Notes: generated from the sequence alone by a model not told the origin. A stretch of DNA of 64,000 nt from a virus (IMGVR_UViG_3300045972_000140:1-64000); one strand, 5' to 3'. Shown: positions 14,246 through 21,508, counted from the stretch's first letter. Made by a program: numbers and translations.

Positions 14246-15703
14246 TTAAAAGATACTTACACCTGTTAGCTCACTAAATCTGTAAGCGTCTTCCCAGGTA
14301 TTTACTAATGGCTCACCTCGCACATTTAAACTTGTATTCATTAGAATCGGGCAACCACTTGCATTGTGCCAGGCCTCCAGTAAGAGTCTAAATTGAGAAT
14401 TTGTAGTAGATGTTACTGTTTGTACTCTGCTACTGTTGTCAATATGACATATACCGGGAAGTTCATTAGGATATAAACATTGTGAAACATATTGCATGTA
14501 AGGAGAAGTAGACACCGGTATATCGAAATAACTGTGTGCGTATTCTTCAAGGATTGCTGGCGCAAATGGCCTAAATTGTTCTCTGTGCTTAACTGTATTC
14601 ATTAAGGCCTTTGCATTCGGGCCGCGTGGGTCGCACAATAGACTCCTGTTACCGAATGCCCTTGGTCCAAATTCTGCTCGCCCATTTGCAACTGCAACAA
14701 TCTCCCCGTTTTTTAATTTTTTAACGATCGAATCTATATCTAAAGTACGCTCAATGTTTGTACCTAAAAACGGAGTATCCCATGTTAAGTAAGAATTTGT
14801 ATATGCTGCTACTGCGCCAATTGCACTACCGGAATCACCGGGATTCGGCATTATCCAAATATTTTTAAATATATTTTCTCTTGCGATGATGCTGTTTGCA
14901 ACACAGTTGAGAGCAATTCCTCCCATTAATACTAAATTATCGCTGTTACAAATAGTTTTCATCCATTTGATGGTGTGTAATAAATAATCCTCAACAATTG
15001 ATTGTACGCTTGCTGCAATATCGTACTTACTAAAGTTTGCATTTGACGGCACCCACCAGTTGCAACCCTTATGCATATTAAACTTTAATTCAAAGTCGGG
15101 TGCTGATATATGCTGAAAGAATGTGTCTAATATTTCATTTTTATATATCGGTTGTCCGTATGCAGCCATCCCCATTAGGATGTATTCTTCTTCGTTTGGT
15201 TTCAAACCTAAATATGCTGTCATTGCAGAATAAAACAATCCAATACTATTTGGATATTTCTTTGTCCATATTTTTGATAGCACTGTATCTTTTGCAGACC
15301 AAATACTAACAGTGTCCCATTCCCCGATTGCATCAACTACTAATATTGCAGCATCACGAAATCCACTTGTAAAATATCCGCCTGCGGCATGACTACAGTG
15401 ATGACCTGTAAAGTGTACAGGCAAGTGATTCAATTTGAATTTCTTTAACTCGTTTCTATGTGTAGCAAACGTAATGGGCTGTCTTGCATATAGTTGTCGC
15501 GTGTTCTTTAATAGTGGTTGTTCAAACCAAACAACTTCAGTCGGAGATCCATACTGTTGCATATCGTTAATAATGTGTTGATTCAATACACTATCATTCT
15601 TAATACGGCTGTACCGCTCACTATGCGCGGCCCAAACTATTTTATCTCCATCAATTAATGCAAGACTTGCATCATGGTTGTTCGATGTAATACCTAATAT
15701 CAT
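14246..15703 (-). CDS. carbamoyltransferase (NodU/CmcH/TobZ family)
   Basis: 485 residues. The N-terminal kinase-like domain starts MILGITSNNHDASLALIDGD, with HHCSHAAGGYF carrying the conserved histidines and GGIALNCVANS. The C-terminal half has the carbamoyl-phosphate-handling signature RAEFGPRAFGNRSLLCDPR and EQFRPFAPAIL. It is somewhat shorter than the 550-600 residues of characterised members but ends at a natural stop. The family carbamoylates hydroxyls of sugars or antibiotics; some phage members act in modification pathways. It is divergent from the SGNH-like gene at 15854, with which it may form a pair. Stop six bases from tRNA-Cys. Confidence 0.9.
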   Translation of the reverse strand: MILGITSNNHDASLALIDGDKIVWAAHSERYSRIKNDSVLNQHIINDMQQYGSPTEVVWFEQPLLKNTRQLYARQPITFATHRNELKKFKLNHLPVHFTGHHCSHAAGGYFTSGFRDAAILVVDAIGEWDTVSIWSAKDTVLSKIWTKKYPNSIGLFYSAMTAYLGLKPNEEEYILMGMAAYGQPIYKNEILDTFFQHISAPDFELKFNMHKGCNWWVPSNANFSKYDIAASVQSIVEDYLLHTIKWMKTICNSDNLVLMGGIALNCVANSIIARENIFKNIWIMPNPGDSGSAIGAVAAYTNSYLTWDTPFLGTNIERTLDIDSIVKKLKNGEIVAVANGRAEFGPRAFGNRSLLCDPRGPNAKALMNTVKHREQFRPFAPAILEEYAHSYFDIPVSTSPYMQYVSQCLYPNELPGICHIDNSSRVQTVTSTTNSQFRLLLEAWHNASGCPILMNTSLNVRGEPLVNTWEDAYRFSELTGVSIF

Positions 15704-15833
15704 ACTGATTAATAAATAAACGGGTCATTCTTCGACATTTTTTTAATTCTTAATTTTAATTTTACTTTCCTGTAATAGTTGTAAATCTTTTTAATCATCT
15801 TCTTAATCATCATATCTCTCCATTAACTGACAG

Positions 15834-15841
15834 TATTTATA
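15834..15841 (-). promoter_or_regulatory. late-promoter-like box TATAAATA
   Basis: Exact T4 late consensus TATAAATACTG on the minus strand, about 130 bases before the carbamoyltransferase start. On the plus strand the overlapping AATAAATA (15841-15848) lies just upstream of the ATG at 15854, so the site could serve both directions. Confidence 0.5.
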
Positions 15842-15853
15842 ATAAATAACTGT

Positions 15854-16666
15854 ATGAAATATAATATAGATATCGAAGACTTTGGGAGAAAAACCTGGAA
15901 ATCAGGTACGTGGAACTCAACCGACACACAAGAAAATTATAAAGAGATATCATCAACTGGACTTAAAAATATATATAGGCCAGAGGATTTTGATTACAAA
16001 TATAATTCAAATCATTTTAGATGCGACGAGTTTACATTAAATTCGGAATTTCCTATATTATTTGCCGGATGTAGCATAACCGAGGGAGTTGGTGTTCCTA
16101 TAGAACATACATGGTCGCATATATTATTAGAAAAAATAAGACAGGCTACTGGTAAAAATATACCATATTGGAATATAGGAACAGCCGGAACCGGCATAGA
16201 TACTATTGCTAGGTTAACCTATTTATTTGCCGAAAAGTTAAATGCAAAATATCTATTCATTGTTATGCCGATGATATTTAGAAGAGAATATAGTGCAGAA
16301 GATAAATCTAATATTGCGTGGAATATAATAAATAAATGCAATGATGGGTCTCAGTATCCGTATGCAAATAGTGTAAATGAATTATTCTATGACCAAACAT
16401 TTGCCGAATGTCAAACATCAAGGAGTTGCATGATAATAGATTCTACACTAAAATCTATAAACTGTGAGGCGTATACCACATCTTGGTTACGCGACGATAC
16501 TCACGAACGAGAAGTTTTAAAAATGTTTCCTTATCTTAACTATCACAGAAATACAACACGGATAGTTTGTACCGATGTCGGTAGAGATAATATGCACCCT
16601 GGACCAATATGGCACAGACTGAAAGCAGAAGAAATATGGAATAATGTAAAACACAAATTTACATAA
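15854..16666 (+). CDS. SGNH/GDSL-like hydrolase
   Basis: 270 residues. FPILFAGCSITEGVGVP fits block I of the SGNH family, with serine in GCS in place of GDS, and DNMHPGPIWH near the C-terminus provides the D-x-x-H pair. The asparagine and glycine blocks are less clear. Such enzymes remove or transfer acyl groups from glycans and lipids. It is one of the few plus-strand genes, divergent from the carbamoyltransferase, which hints at a shared role in glycan decoration. Moderately sure. Confidence 0.6.
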   Translation: MKYNIDIEDFGRKTWKSGTWNSTDTQENYKEISSTGLKNIYRPEDFDYKYNSNHFRCDEFTLNSEFPILFAGCSITEGVGVPIEHTWSHILLEKIRQATGKNIPYWNIGTAGTGIDTIARLTYLFAEKLNAKYLFIVMPMIFRREYSAEDKSNIAWNIINKCNDGSQYPYANSVNELFYDQTFAECQTSRSCMIIDSTLKSINCEAYTTSWLRDDTHEREVLKMFPYLNYHRNTTRIVCTDVGRDNMHPGPIWHRLKAEEIWNNVKHKFT

Positions 16667-16674
16667 AAATTCTT

Positions 16675-16748
16675 TGGGGTGACCGATGGGAGTTGAACCC
16701 ATACTACTAGAGTCACAGTCTAGGTTGCTACCGCTACAACACGGCCAC
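16675..16748 (-). tRNA. tRNA-His(GUG)
   Basis: Acceptor GTGGCCG/CGGTCAC, anticodon arm CTAGA-CTGTGAC-TCTAG, C73 (histidine discriminator), encoded CCA. The base before G1 is U, so the usual G-1 is not encoded in the expected place. Confidence 0.9.
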
Positions 16749-16775
16749 ACTAAAGAATTCTCTTTGAAATAAAAC

Positions 16776-16876
16776 AGGATGCCTTGCCTAAGACAGGGAC
16801 TCGAACCCTATGGCAAACCCCCGGCGGGCCAGTCTCGCGAGTTTTGGAGCGAAATTAAAATTGCTGTAATCATCCT
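16776..16876 (-). ncRNA. E3: structured RNA element (open form) enclosing a T-arm
   Basis: AGGATGA-TTA-CAGCAA at the 5' side and GCATCCT followed by GTTTTA at the 3' side, with six stem pairs. The 100-base interior contains a T-arm, AGGG-TTCGAGT-CCCT, and a CTCGCGAG palindrome, but no complete tRNA. The stop codon of the HD-GYP gene (TGA at 16872-16870) lies in the 5' stem strand. Confidence 0.5.
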
Positions 16877-17538
16877 TGAAACTTGAAATTTTCTAGATGT
16901 TTAACTATGTTAACATCAAACCACTCTGGGTGGGAATTTAAATAATCTAATACCTGCTGTATTGTCCAGGGTGTACGATACGGTCTTTTTGCCGTTAATG
17001 CTTCTGTAACATCGGCAATGGTTAATATGCGTATATCTGTTGGAATTTGATCAGCTGTTAATCTATTTGGATAGCCAGTACCATCTAATCGTTCGTGGTG
17101 CATTAATGCATACTTCTTTAAATTCCACGGCGTCTGTATATAAGATATTATGCTGGCGCCTATAGTGGTATGTGTTTCTATTATTGTTCGTTCATCTGCT
17201 GTTATAGGGCTAGGACGTGTTATAATTTCTCTATCAATTCCTATTTTGCCTATATCGTGCATTAGAGATCCTAACGACAACCCTACTAGTTCGAACTCAG
17301 AAAAAGATAGTGCAATACCTAGGTACTCAGCAATCTGTGCTGACGAATTTAAATGTAATTCTGTACCTGCATCAAATGTAGCAACAATTGCCAATAGTGT
17401 TTCATAATACTCGACTACTGTTCTTGTACGATTCGAATTTGTTGCATAATAATCTGCACCTAATATTTCTTCCATACCTGCCACATATTCTTTAGAAAAT
17501 CGGCAACTGGTTAAAATATCTTTTATTTTTTGACGCAT
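16870..17538 (-). CDS. HD-GYP domain phosphodiesterase
   Basis: 222 residues. HDIGKIGID (HD at residues 94-95), ETHTTIGA and HHERLDGTGYP (147-157) give the metal-binding HD and GYP signatures, followed by ILTIADVTEALTAKRPYR. HD-GYP enzymes hydrolyse cyclic di-GMP to GMP. There is no receiver or sensor domain, so activity would be constitutive or set by expression. Lowering c-di-GMP would favour motility and disfavour biofilm in many hosts. It lies alone between tRNA genes. TTACCG upstream contains only a weak AAATAAC match to the late box. Confidence 0.9.
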   Translation of the reverse strand: MRQKIKDILTSCRFSKEYVAGMEEILGADYYATNSNRTRTVVEYYETLLAIVATFDAGTELHLNSSAQIAEYLGIALSFSEFELVGLSLGSLMHDIGKIGIDREIITRPSPITADERTIIETHTTIGASIISYIQTPWNLKKYALMHHERLDGTGYPNRLTADQIPTDIRILTIADVTEALTAKRPYRTPWTIQQVLDYLNSHPEWFDVNIVKHLENFKFQG

Positions 17539-17581
17539 ATGTTATTTACCGTACATTGTACAATAGTTTAATACACTGTTA

Positions 17582-17658
17582 TGGTACCCCTGGTCAGATT
17601 CGAACTGACACTTCACTCCTTTTGAGAGAGCCGACTCTACCAATTGGCCTACAGGGGC
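17582..17658 (-). tRNA. tRNA with leucine anticodon CAA, short variable loop
   Basis: Acceptor GCCCCTG/CAGGGGT, A73, encoded CCA. Anticodon arm GCTCT-CTCAAAA-GGAGT. The variable loop is five bases (GAAGT). Third member of the short-loop leucine-anticodon set. Confidence 0.85.
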
Positions 17659-17663
17659 ATGTT

Positions 17664-17737
17664 TGGATGCGGGTGAAGGATTCGCACCTCCGTTGATCCG
17701 AGCTTATGAGACTGGATTGTTGGCTTCACTACCCGCT
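17664..17737 (-). tRNA. initiator-like tRNA-fMet(CAU), atypical elbow
   Basis: GCGGGT/ACCCGC acceptor preceded by an A1-A72 mismatch, the lack of a 1-72 pair being the initiator hallmark. The anticodon loop CTCATAA is that of fMet. It lacks the three G-C pairs expected in the initiator anticodon stem, has no GG in the D-loop, and its T-loop reads TGCGAAT, so both partners of the usual elbow contact are changed. CCA encoded. Confidence 0.65.
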
Positions 17738-17932
17738 ATATTCTACTCTTTTAAGTGTGAATGTTGTTAATTCACACTCGATATATTTTTCGTTAACTGG
17801 CGAACCTATTCCGTTTAAATGAACAAGTAATTCGTGTCCTATAACAGTAACGTGCGAAACTGTATAATAATGATTATTATACTTGACTTCTTTTCCATAT
17901 GCAAAAAGTTTCATTCGATACGTGTCTTTCAT
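17729..17932 (-). CDS. small hypothetical protein
   Basis: 67 residues from ATG at 17932 (MKDTYRMKLFAYGKEVKYNN); the upstream in-frame ATG would lie inside tRNA-Phe. The CCAGG at the 3' end of the tRNA serves as a plausible ribosome binding site (AGGGTATT-ATG). Beta-rich, no recognised domain. The C-terminal end overlaps tRNA-fMet by nine bases. Confidence 0.55.
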   Translation of the reverse strand: MKDTYRMKLFAYGKEVKYNNHYYTVSHVTVIGHELLVHLNGIGSPVNEKYIECELTTFTLKRVEYSG

Positions 17933-17939
17933 AATACCC

Positions 17940-18015
17940 TGGTGCAACCTGTAGGAATCGAACCTACTTCAATGGTTCTTCAGACCACCGCTATGACCAC
18001 ATCAGCTAAAGTTGC
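17940..18015 (-). tRNA. tRNA-Phe(GAA)
   Basis: Acceptor GCAACTT/AGGTTGC, anticodon arm GTGGT-CTGAAGA-ACCAT, A73, encoded CCA. Confidence 0.92.
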
Positions 18016-18021
18016 TTAAAC

Positions 18022-18095
18022 TGGCGTACCTCCAAGGACTCGAACCTTGACTGACGGTTTTGGAGACCGCGATGCTGCCATTACACTAGAGATAC
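18022..18095 (-). tRNA. tRNA-Trp(CCA)
   Basis: Acceptor GTATCTC/GAGGTAC, anticodon arm GCGGT-CTCCAAA-ACCGT, G73, encoded CCA. A GATAAATA box lies nine bases upstream. Confidence 0.92.
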
Positions 18096-18103
18096 ATTAA
18101 CAT

Positions 18104-18111
18104 TATTTATC
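18104..18111 (-). promoter_or_regulatory. late-promoter-like box GATAAATA before tRNA-Trp
   Basis: Minus-strand GATAAATA between tRNA-Gln(UUG) and tRNA-Trp, nine bases from the tRNA-Trp 5' end. Suggests that parts of the array have their own late transcription. Confidence 0.5.
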
Positions 18112-18114
18112 ATT

Positions 18115-18188
18115 TGGCAGACGTGTCAGGTTTCGAACCTAAACTAACAGAGTCAAAGTCTGTGGTGCTACCGTTACACTACACGCCC
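18115..18188 (-). tRNA. tRNA-Gln(UUG), copy 1
   Basis: Acceptor GGGCGTG/CACGTCT, anticodon arm ACAGA-CTTTGAC-TCTGT, G73, encoded CCA. Confidence 0.9.
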
Positions 18189-18193
18189 ATAAT

Positions 18194-18268
18194 TGGTAGG
18201 GGTACTTGGAATCGAACCAAGATTAGCGAGTTCAAAGCCCGCTGTGATAACCATTACACTATACCCCA
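18194..18268 (-). tRNA. tRNA-Gln(UUG), copy 2
   Basis: 5' end TGGGGTA as in bacterial tRNA-Gln; pairs with TACCCCT leaving U1/U72 unpaired. Anticodon arm GCGGG-CTTTGAA-CTCGC. Discriminator is A rather than G73, so identity is less sure than for copy 1. Confidence 0.8.
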
Positions 18269-18632
18269 ATAGAACTGGCTCCGTCAGCAAGACTCGAACT
18301 TGCGATAAGGGCTTAAAATCGCGTATGCTGGGTGCCCCCGTGTTTCCCAAAGTTACCATTACATCCCCTCAGCGCCTTATCTCACTTTTCATTCATTTCA
18401 ACCTGTTCCGCACTTCCCGGACTCACAGTGTTTGGTTTTTAAGCCTACGCGATTGTTATCTACTTTGAACTACTAACTGCCTTATCTCACCTACTCAATG
18501 CTACTCTACCTTCCTCTACACTATAACGAAATAAAATAATTGAATGTACTAACCATTATACTAACTACCAGCGACGCCATTACACGGTGTATGGTCATTG
18601 CCACGATTCGAACGTAATCTTTCAATTAAAAT
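18269..18632. other. region of tRNA fragments and repeats without an intact tRNA
   Basis: On the minus strand it contains a CCA-ended T-arm piece (GCAAG-TTCGAGT-CTTGC then TGACGGA-G-CCA at 18276-18310) without a matching 5' acceptor strand, D-arm-like pieces, GCCTTATCTCAC repeated about 105 bases apart (18374 and 18479), and long-range complementarity between TTTTAAGCC and GGCTTAAAA. No coding frame. It may hold split, permuted or decayed tRNA genes. Confidence 0.4.
18537..18628 (-). ncRNA. tRNA-like element with T-arm before D-arm (permuted order)
   Basis: Outer 8-bp stem TAATTGAA (18628-18621) with TTCAATTA (18544-18537). Inside, in minus-strand order: a T-arm ACG-TTCGAAT-CGT, GGCAATG-A-CCA (CCA at 18594-18592), then a D-arm-like GTATAATGGTTAGTAC (18561-18546). 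The outer stem is placed where the anticodon stem would be in a circularly permuted tRNA. A matching acceptor 5' strand is not found, so it may be degraded. Confidence 0.35.
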
Positions 18633-18710
18633 TGGCTCCGCACACTGGAATCGAACCAGTTTAAACAGTGATTAACAGTCACGGCCTTGTCCTTACTTGG
18701 CTTCTGCGGA
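18633..18710 (-). tRNA. tRNA-Asn(GUU)
   Basis: Acceptor TCCGCAG/GTGCGGA with a mismatch at 7-66, anticodon loop CTGTTAA, G73, encoded CCA. Confidence 0.88.
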
Positions 18711-18783
18711 ATAAAACTAACACCCTAGGTACACCACTGCTCCTTGTTATCAGGTTCCCTTGCTGTTACGCAAGTGCATTTAC

Positions 18784-19101
18784 TTATGCTATGTGTATAG
18801 GTTCGACTATTTCTACAATAGTCATATTTTTTGCTGTATACCAAAGTCCACCTTGTGACTCTGGTCTTACGTGCGATGTATAATTGGTAAACTTTACCTT
18901 TGCCCAAACACGATCTTTCTTACTAAGATGTGGGGCATTCATTTCAGAACAAATATGCCAACCCGGCCTAAACGCAAACCCTTTTGTCAAATGTTCTTCG
19001 GCAACATACTTTGCGCCTATAACAAGTTTCTGTTTACGATTAATAAACAGTGGACCTAGGGTGCCATCTTTTCTTTGTCTAAAAAGTTTGTAACCAATCA
19101 T
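18784..19101 (-). CDS. hypothetical protein
   Basis: 105 residues starting MIGYKLFRQRKDGTLGPLFI. Contains FAFRPGWHICSEMNAPHLSK and RPESQGGLWYTAKN, conserved-looking blocks that I associate with uncharacterised phage proteins of similar size, without known function. No signal or membrane segment. It lies between tRNA-Asn and tRNA-Gly(UCC), separated from tRNA-Gly by 11 bases; no clear promoter of its own. Confidence 0.65.
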   Translation of the reverse strand: MIGYKLFRQRKDGTLGPLFINRKQKLVIGAKYVAEEHLTKGFAFRPGWHICSEMNAPHLSKKDRVWAKVKFTNYTSHVRPESQGGLWYTAKNMTIVEIVEPIHIA

Positions 19102-19112
19102 ACTTTCTTTCT

Positions 19113-19189
19113 TGGAGCGGATAACCGGATTCGAACCGGTACTTTCAGTTTGGAAGACTATCGTGCTAACCGTTAAACACTATACCCGC
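19113..19189 (-). tRNA. tRNA-Gly(UCC)
   Basis: Acceptor GCGGGTA/TATCCGC, anticodon loop CTTCCAA, U73 as in glycine tRNAs, encoded CCA. Confidence 0.9.
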
Positions 19190-19252
19190 AAAATAAAATC
19201 ATCGATAGCGGCCCTAGGATACTCACCTATATCGTGCATATCGATTTTGTAA

Positions 19253-20275
19253 TTAAATGTTAGCCCAAACTAACACATTTGTATTTTTAACCAACTTACG
19301 GTTTGTAGACGTAGATTGAATAAAGATCTCATATTGACCATGTTGTCCGGGTGCAAGTTTGCAGGTACCGGTTTGTGGCAAGCCCAGCATATCTCTGGCT
19401 GCAAAACCGCTATAAACCGCACCCTTTTGCTTGTCTCGAATGGCAATTTGCTTGTAGTCCTGCACTTCTTCAGTTTTGTTCAACTGATAAAATGCACAAC
19501 CTTTAGTAAATGTAACGCCCTGCGCTTGCACAAAGTCGCGGATTTGAACACCATCGTTGTTGCTACCAACAACGTAAACATCGACTTGACTTGAAACATC
19601 AACCAATGCTTGCTTCACTTCTGTAAGAGAAACCTTGCTCAAATCGGCATAGAACTTGTCGGTGCTCTTTACGCCGGTAGCACGAGCAGCATAGAAATCT
19701 TTAACTGCTGTACGAGTAGCAACGGATGCTGCCTGAACACCGCGTGTAGTTTGTTCCCATTCGAGAATATTACCTTCAGGGATACCGTAGTTAATCAATG
19801 AACGCTTGCCGCCACGTGGAACGCGAAAAACAAATGTCCAACGATCAGTGGCTTGCAATTCTTTAATTTTGCGACTAATGGAAGAACCAGACCATTTTTG
19901 CGAAGAATTTTCTTCACCGTCTGTAATAACCATAACAACGAAAGAAACTTCTGGATCTGCAGCATCCGGAACTGCTTGAAGCTGTTCAATCAAATCGCCG
20001 ACGGAATCAAAGAGCGGGGTGGAGTTACCATCAGCAATATAATCACCGTCTGCAATGGCTTCAAGAACCTGTACATTTGAATTGATAACTTCGCGAACAA
20101 CTCGAGCTGGGCGGCCTGCGCCACATTTAACAACACTAACAATAGTGTCAATGCCGTGTTCGATTGCACCTTCTTTAATGGAAGCAATATTATCATTGTA
20201 ATCACGTCCTGCTGCAAGAGCAATACCGTGCATAGAACCGCTATGATCGCGGCTAATTCCTACGTAGTTCTTCAT
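19253..20275 (-). CDS. VWA-domain protein
   Basis: 340 residues. The MIDAS metal site is intact: DHSGSM at residues 10-15 (DxSxS), a threonine in DGNSTPLFDSV, and an aspartate in ITDGEEN. The remainder (about residues 215-340) is a beta-rich extension ending TNRKLVKNTNVLVWANI. VWA domains mediate metal-dependent protein contacts, often with an AAA or chelatase partner; none is visible here. Codon use looks less AT-rich than in the neighbours, which may point to high expression or separate acquisition. Confidence 0.85.
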   Translation of the reverse strand: MKNYVGISRDHSGSMHGIALAAGRDYNDNIASIKEGAIEHGIDTIVSVVKCGAGRPARVVREVINSNVQVLEAIADGDYIADGNSTPLFDSVGDLIEQLQAVPDAADPEVSFVVMVITDGEENSSQKWSGSSISRKIKELQATDRWTFVFRVPRGGKRSLINYGIPEGNILEWEQTTRGVQAASVATRTAVKDFYAARATGVKSTDKFYADLSKVSLTEVKQALVDVSSQVDVYVVGSNNDGVQIRDFVQAQGVTFTKGCAFYQLNKTEEVQDYKQIAIRDKQKGAVYSGFAARDMLGLPQTGTCKLAPGQHGQYEIFIQSTSTNRKLVKNTNVLVWANI

Positions 20276-20335
20276 TTGTGCCTTTCGGGGTTAATATGAA
20301 CTAAAGTATAATAGCAATCTATGCTATTGTCAAAT

Positions 20336-20453
20336 TGGTGTCGCGTGCCTGGATTTGCACCAAGTCCTCTTCCTTGTAATGGAAATTTGAGTTGCTGTAA
20401 GGATCCTTGTCAGGATCGCCTTTTTAAGCGTGCTACTATTACACTACAGCGAC
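20336..20453 (-). tRNA. tRNA-Val(UAC)-like gene with a 44-base insertion (E7, closed form)
   Basis: 5' GTCGCTG-TA and D-arm GTG-TAATAGTAG-CAC, then an insertion (20429-20386), then anticodon arm TTTCC-ATTACAA-GGAAG, T-arm CTTGG-TGCAAAT-CCAGG, and GCGAC-A-CCA. The acceptor pairs GTCGC/GCGAC and then TG/CA with one bulged C. The insertion reads AAAAAGGC, hairpin GATCCT-GACA-AGGATC, CTTA, CAGCAA: the same module as the intergenic E elements but in circularly permuted order. The T-loop is TGC rather than TTC. It could be an intron, a ribozyme-like insert or a decayed tRNA. Confidence 0.5.
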
Positions 20454-20592
20454 ATATTGGACGTCGGGCTTATCATACGAATATGCAACAAGAGTTACAG
20501 GGAATATATGGCCCGGCGATAAATTGGAGCAAGGCATTTGTCTATTACATACAAACATAGTTTGTAGATAGCAATAGTACCCGGCATAAAAT

Positions 20593-20669
20593 TGGTGGGA
20601 ATACAGGAATTCGAATCCTGACCTGACGGATTAAGAGTCCGCTATGCTACCTAATAACACCTCATTCCC
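20593..20669 (-). tRNA. tRNA-Lys(CUU)
   Basis: Acceptor GGGAATG/TATTCCC, anticodon arm GCGGA-CTCTTAA-TCCGT, A73, encoded CCA. Confidence 0.92.
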
Positions 20670-20674
20670 AAAAA

Positions 20675-20749
20675 TGGTACTTCCGAACGGTTTCGATCCG
20701 TCTTCTACTGATTGAAGGTCAGTCATCCTAGCCATTAGACGACGGAAGT
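20675..20749 (-). tRNA. tRNA-Glu(UUC), copy 1
   Basis: Acceptor ACTTCCG/CGGAAGT, anticodon arm ACTGA-CCTTCAA-TCAGT with C33 instead of U33, T-loop ATCGAAA, A73, encoded CCA. The last codons and stop of the upstream endonuclease gene run 15 bases into this tRNA. Confidence 0.8.
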
Positions 20750-21289
20750 ATTATTCTTACTATATTGATTAATTCCGGACGGATTACCTTTACCTATCCT
20801 GGATTGTCCAGCACATTGCCTAGAACAAAAATTAATCTTTTTTCTTAATCTTTCTTTTGAATTTGTAAATATCGACTTACTACATACACCACATACTAAT
20901 GTATACTTTGGTTTGTAATTGTCGTATAATTCTACTATATCTGTAAATTTATAATTATCCTTAACCCAATCAAATTGAATTTGTAAATCGTCTTTACGCA
21001 AAATAACTATATTATATCCGTGGAACTTAGCAACATTAGTCTTCTTATCTACAGAATCTTGTTTTTCGTATCCCTTAATTTCTACTATATCTTTCCCGAT
21101 TAAAAAATCTGGATAATACCTAACACCATTGTGTTCTAGTAAATTATCAAATCGACTAAATGCAATATTATTATCAATGCAATGTATAACCCACACTAAC
21201 TCATATGTGGATCCACAATATATGCCTTTATAATATCCTGTCTTAGCTCTTCCAGAACCAGGACGATAACCACCGTGCCCGTTTGCCAT
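20735..21289 (-). CDS. putative PD-(D/E)XK homing endonuclease with C-terminal zinc motif
   Basis: 184 residues from MANGHGGYRPGSGRAKTG; that ATG is six bases after GGAG, so it is preferred over the one two codons upstream. YYPDFLIGKDIVEIKGY gives the PD...ExK catalytic pattern. Near the C-terminus CGVC and CSRQC form a zinc-binding set. Free-standing endonucleases commonly sit beside phage tRNAs and target alleles lacking them. The final sense codons and TAA are contributed by the first 15 bases of tRNA-Glu(UUC), so the gene is fused exactly onto the tRNA. Confidence 0.7.
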   Translation of the reverse strand: MANGHGGYRPGSGRAKTGYYKGIYCGSTYELVWVIHCIDNNIAFSRFDNLLEHNGVRYYPDFLIGKDIVEIKGYEKQDSVDKKTNVAKFHGYNIVILRKDDLQIQFDWVKDNYKFTDIVELYDNYKPKYTLVCGVCSKSIFTNSKERLRKKINFCSRQCAGQSRIGKGNPSGINQYSKNNTSVV

Positions 21290-21411
21290 TGTCATCTCCG
21301 TTTATGTATTTAGCATAAACTTGATTATATACTGTTCTAAGCAAAATGTAAAAAGATAATGTATTCCTCTGCTTGAACTACCAATGCAAAATCTACGACA
21401 CTATCTAAAAA

Positions 21412-21504
21412 TGGTGGATCCGGGTGGATTTGAACTACCCCAATCACGCTGCATTATCGCTGTTTACCGGCGCCGTATGCGTGAATATACTACCTTAGGA
21501 ACCC
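21412..21504 (-). ncRNA. divergent CCA-ended tRNA-like RNA, 93 bases
   Basis: Acceptor GGGTTCC/CGGATCC (one mismatch), A73, CCA, T-arm GGTAG-TTCAAAT-CCACC. In place of D and anticodon arms there is a long hairpin built from TCACGC/GCGTGA with an inner CGC/GCG; its terminal loop contains GTA, so a tRNA-Tyr origin is conceivable. It shares the 5' CTAAGG and AGTATATT with its neighbour at 21509. Confidence 0.4.
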
Positions 21505-21508
21505 AAAC

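Noticed and set aside
18269-18632. A group I intron splitting a tRNA
   Set aside because: Complementary TTTTAAGCC/GGCTTAAAA and tRNA pieces are suggestive, but I could not find a group I catalytic core (P7/P3) and the acceptor strands of the two halves do not pair.
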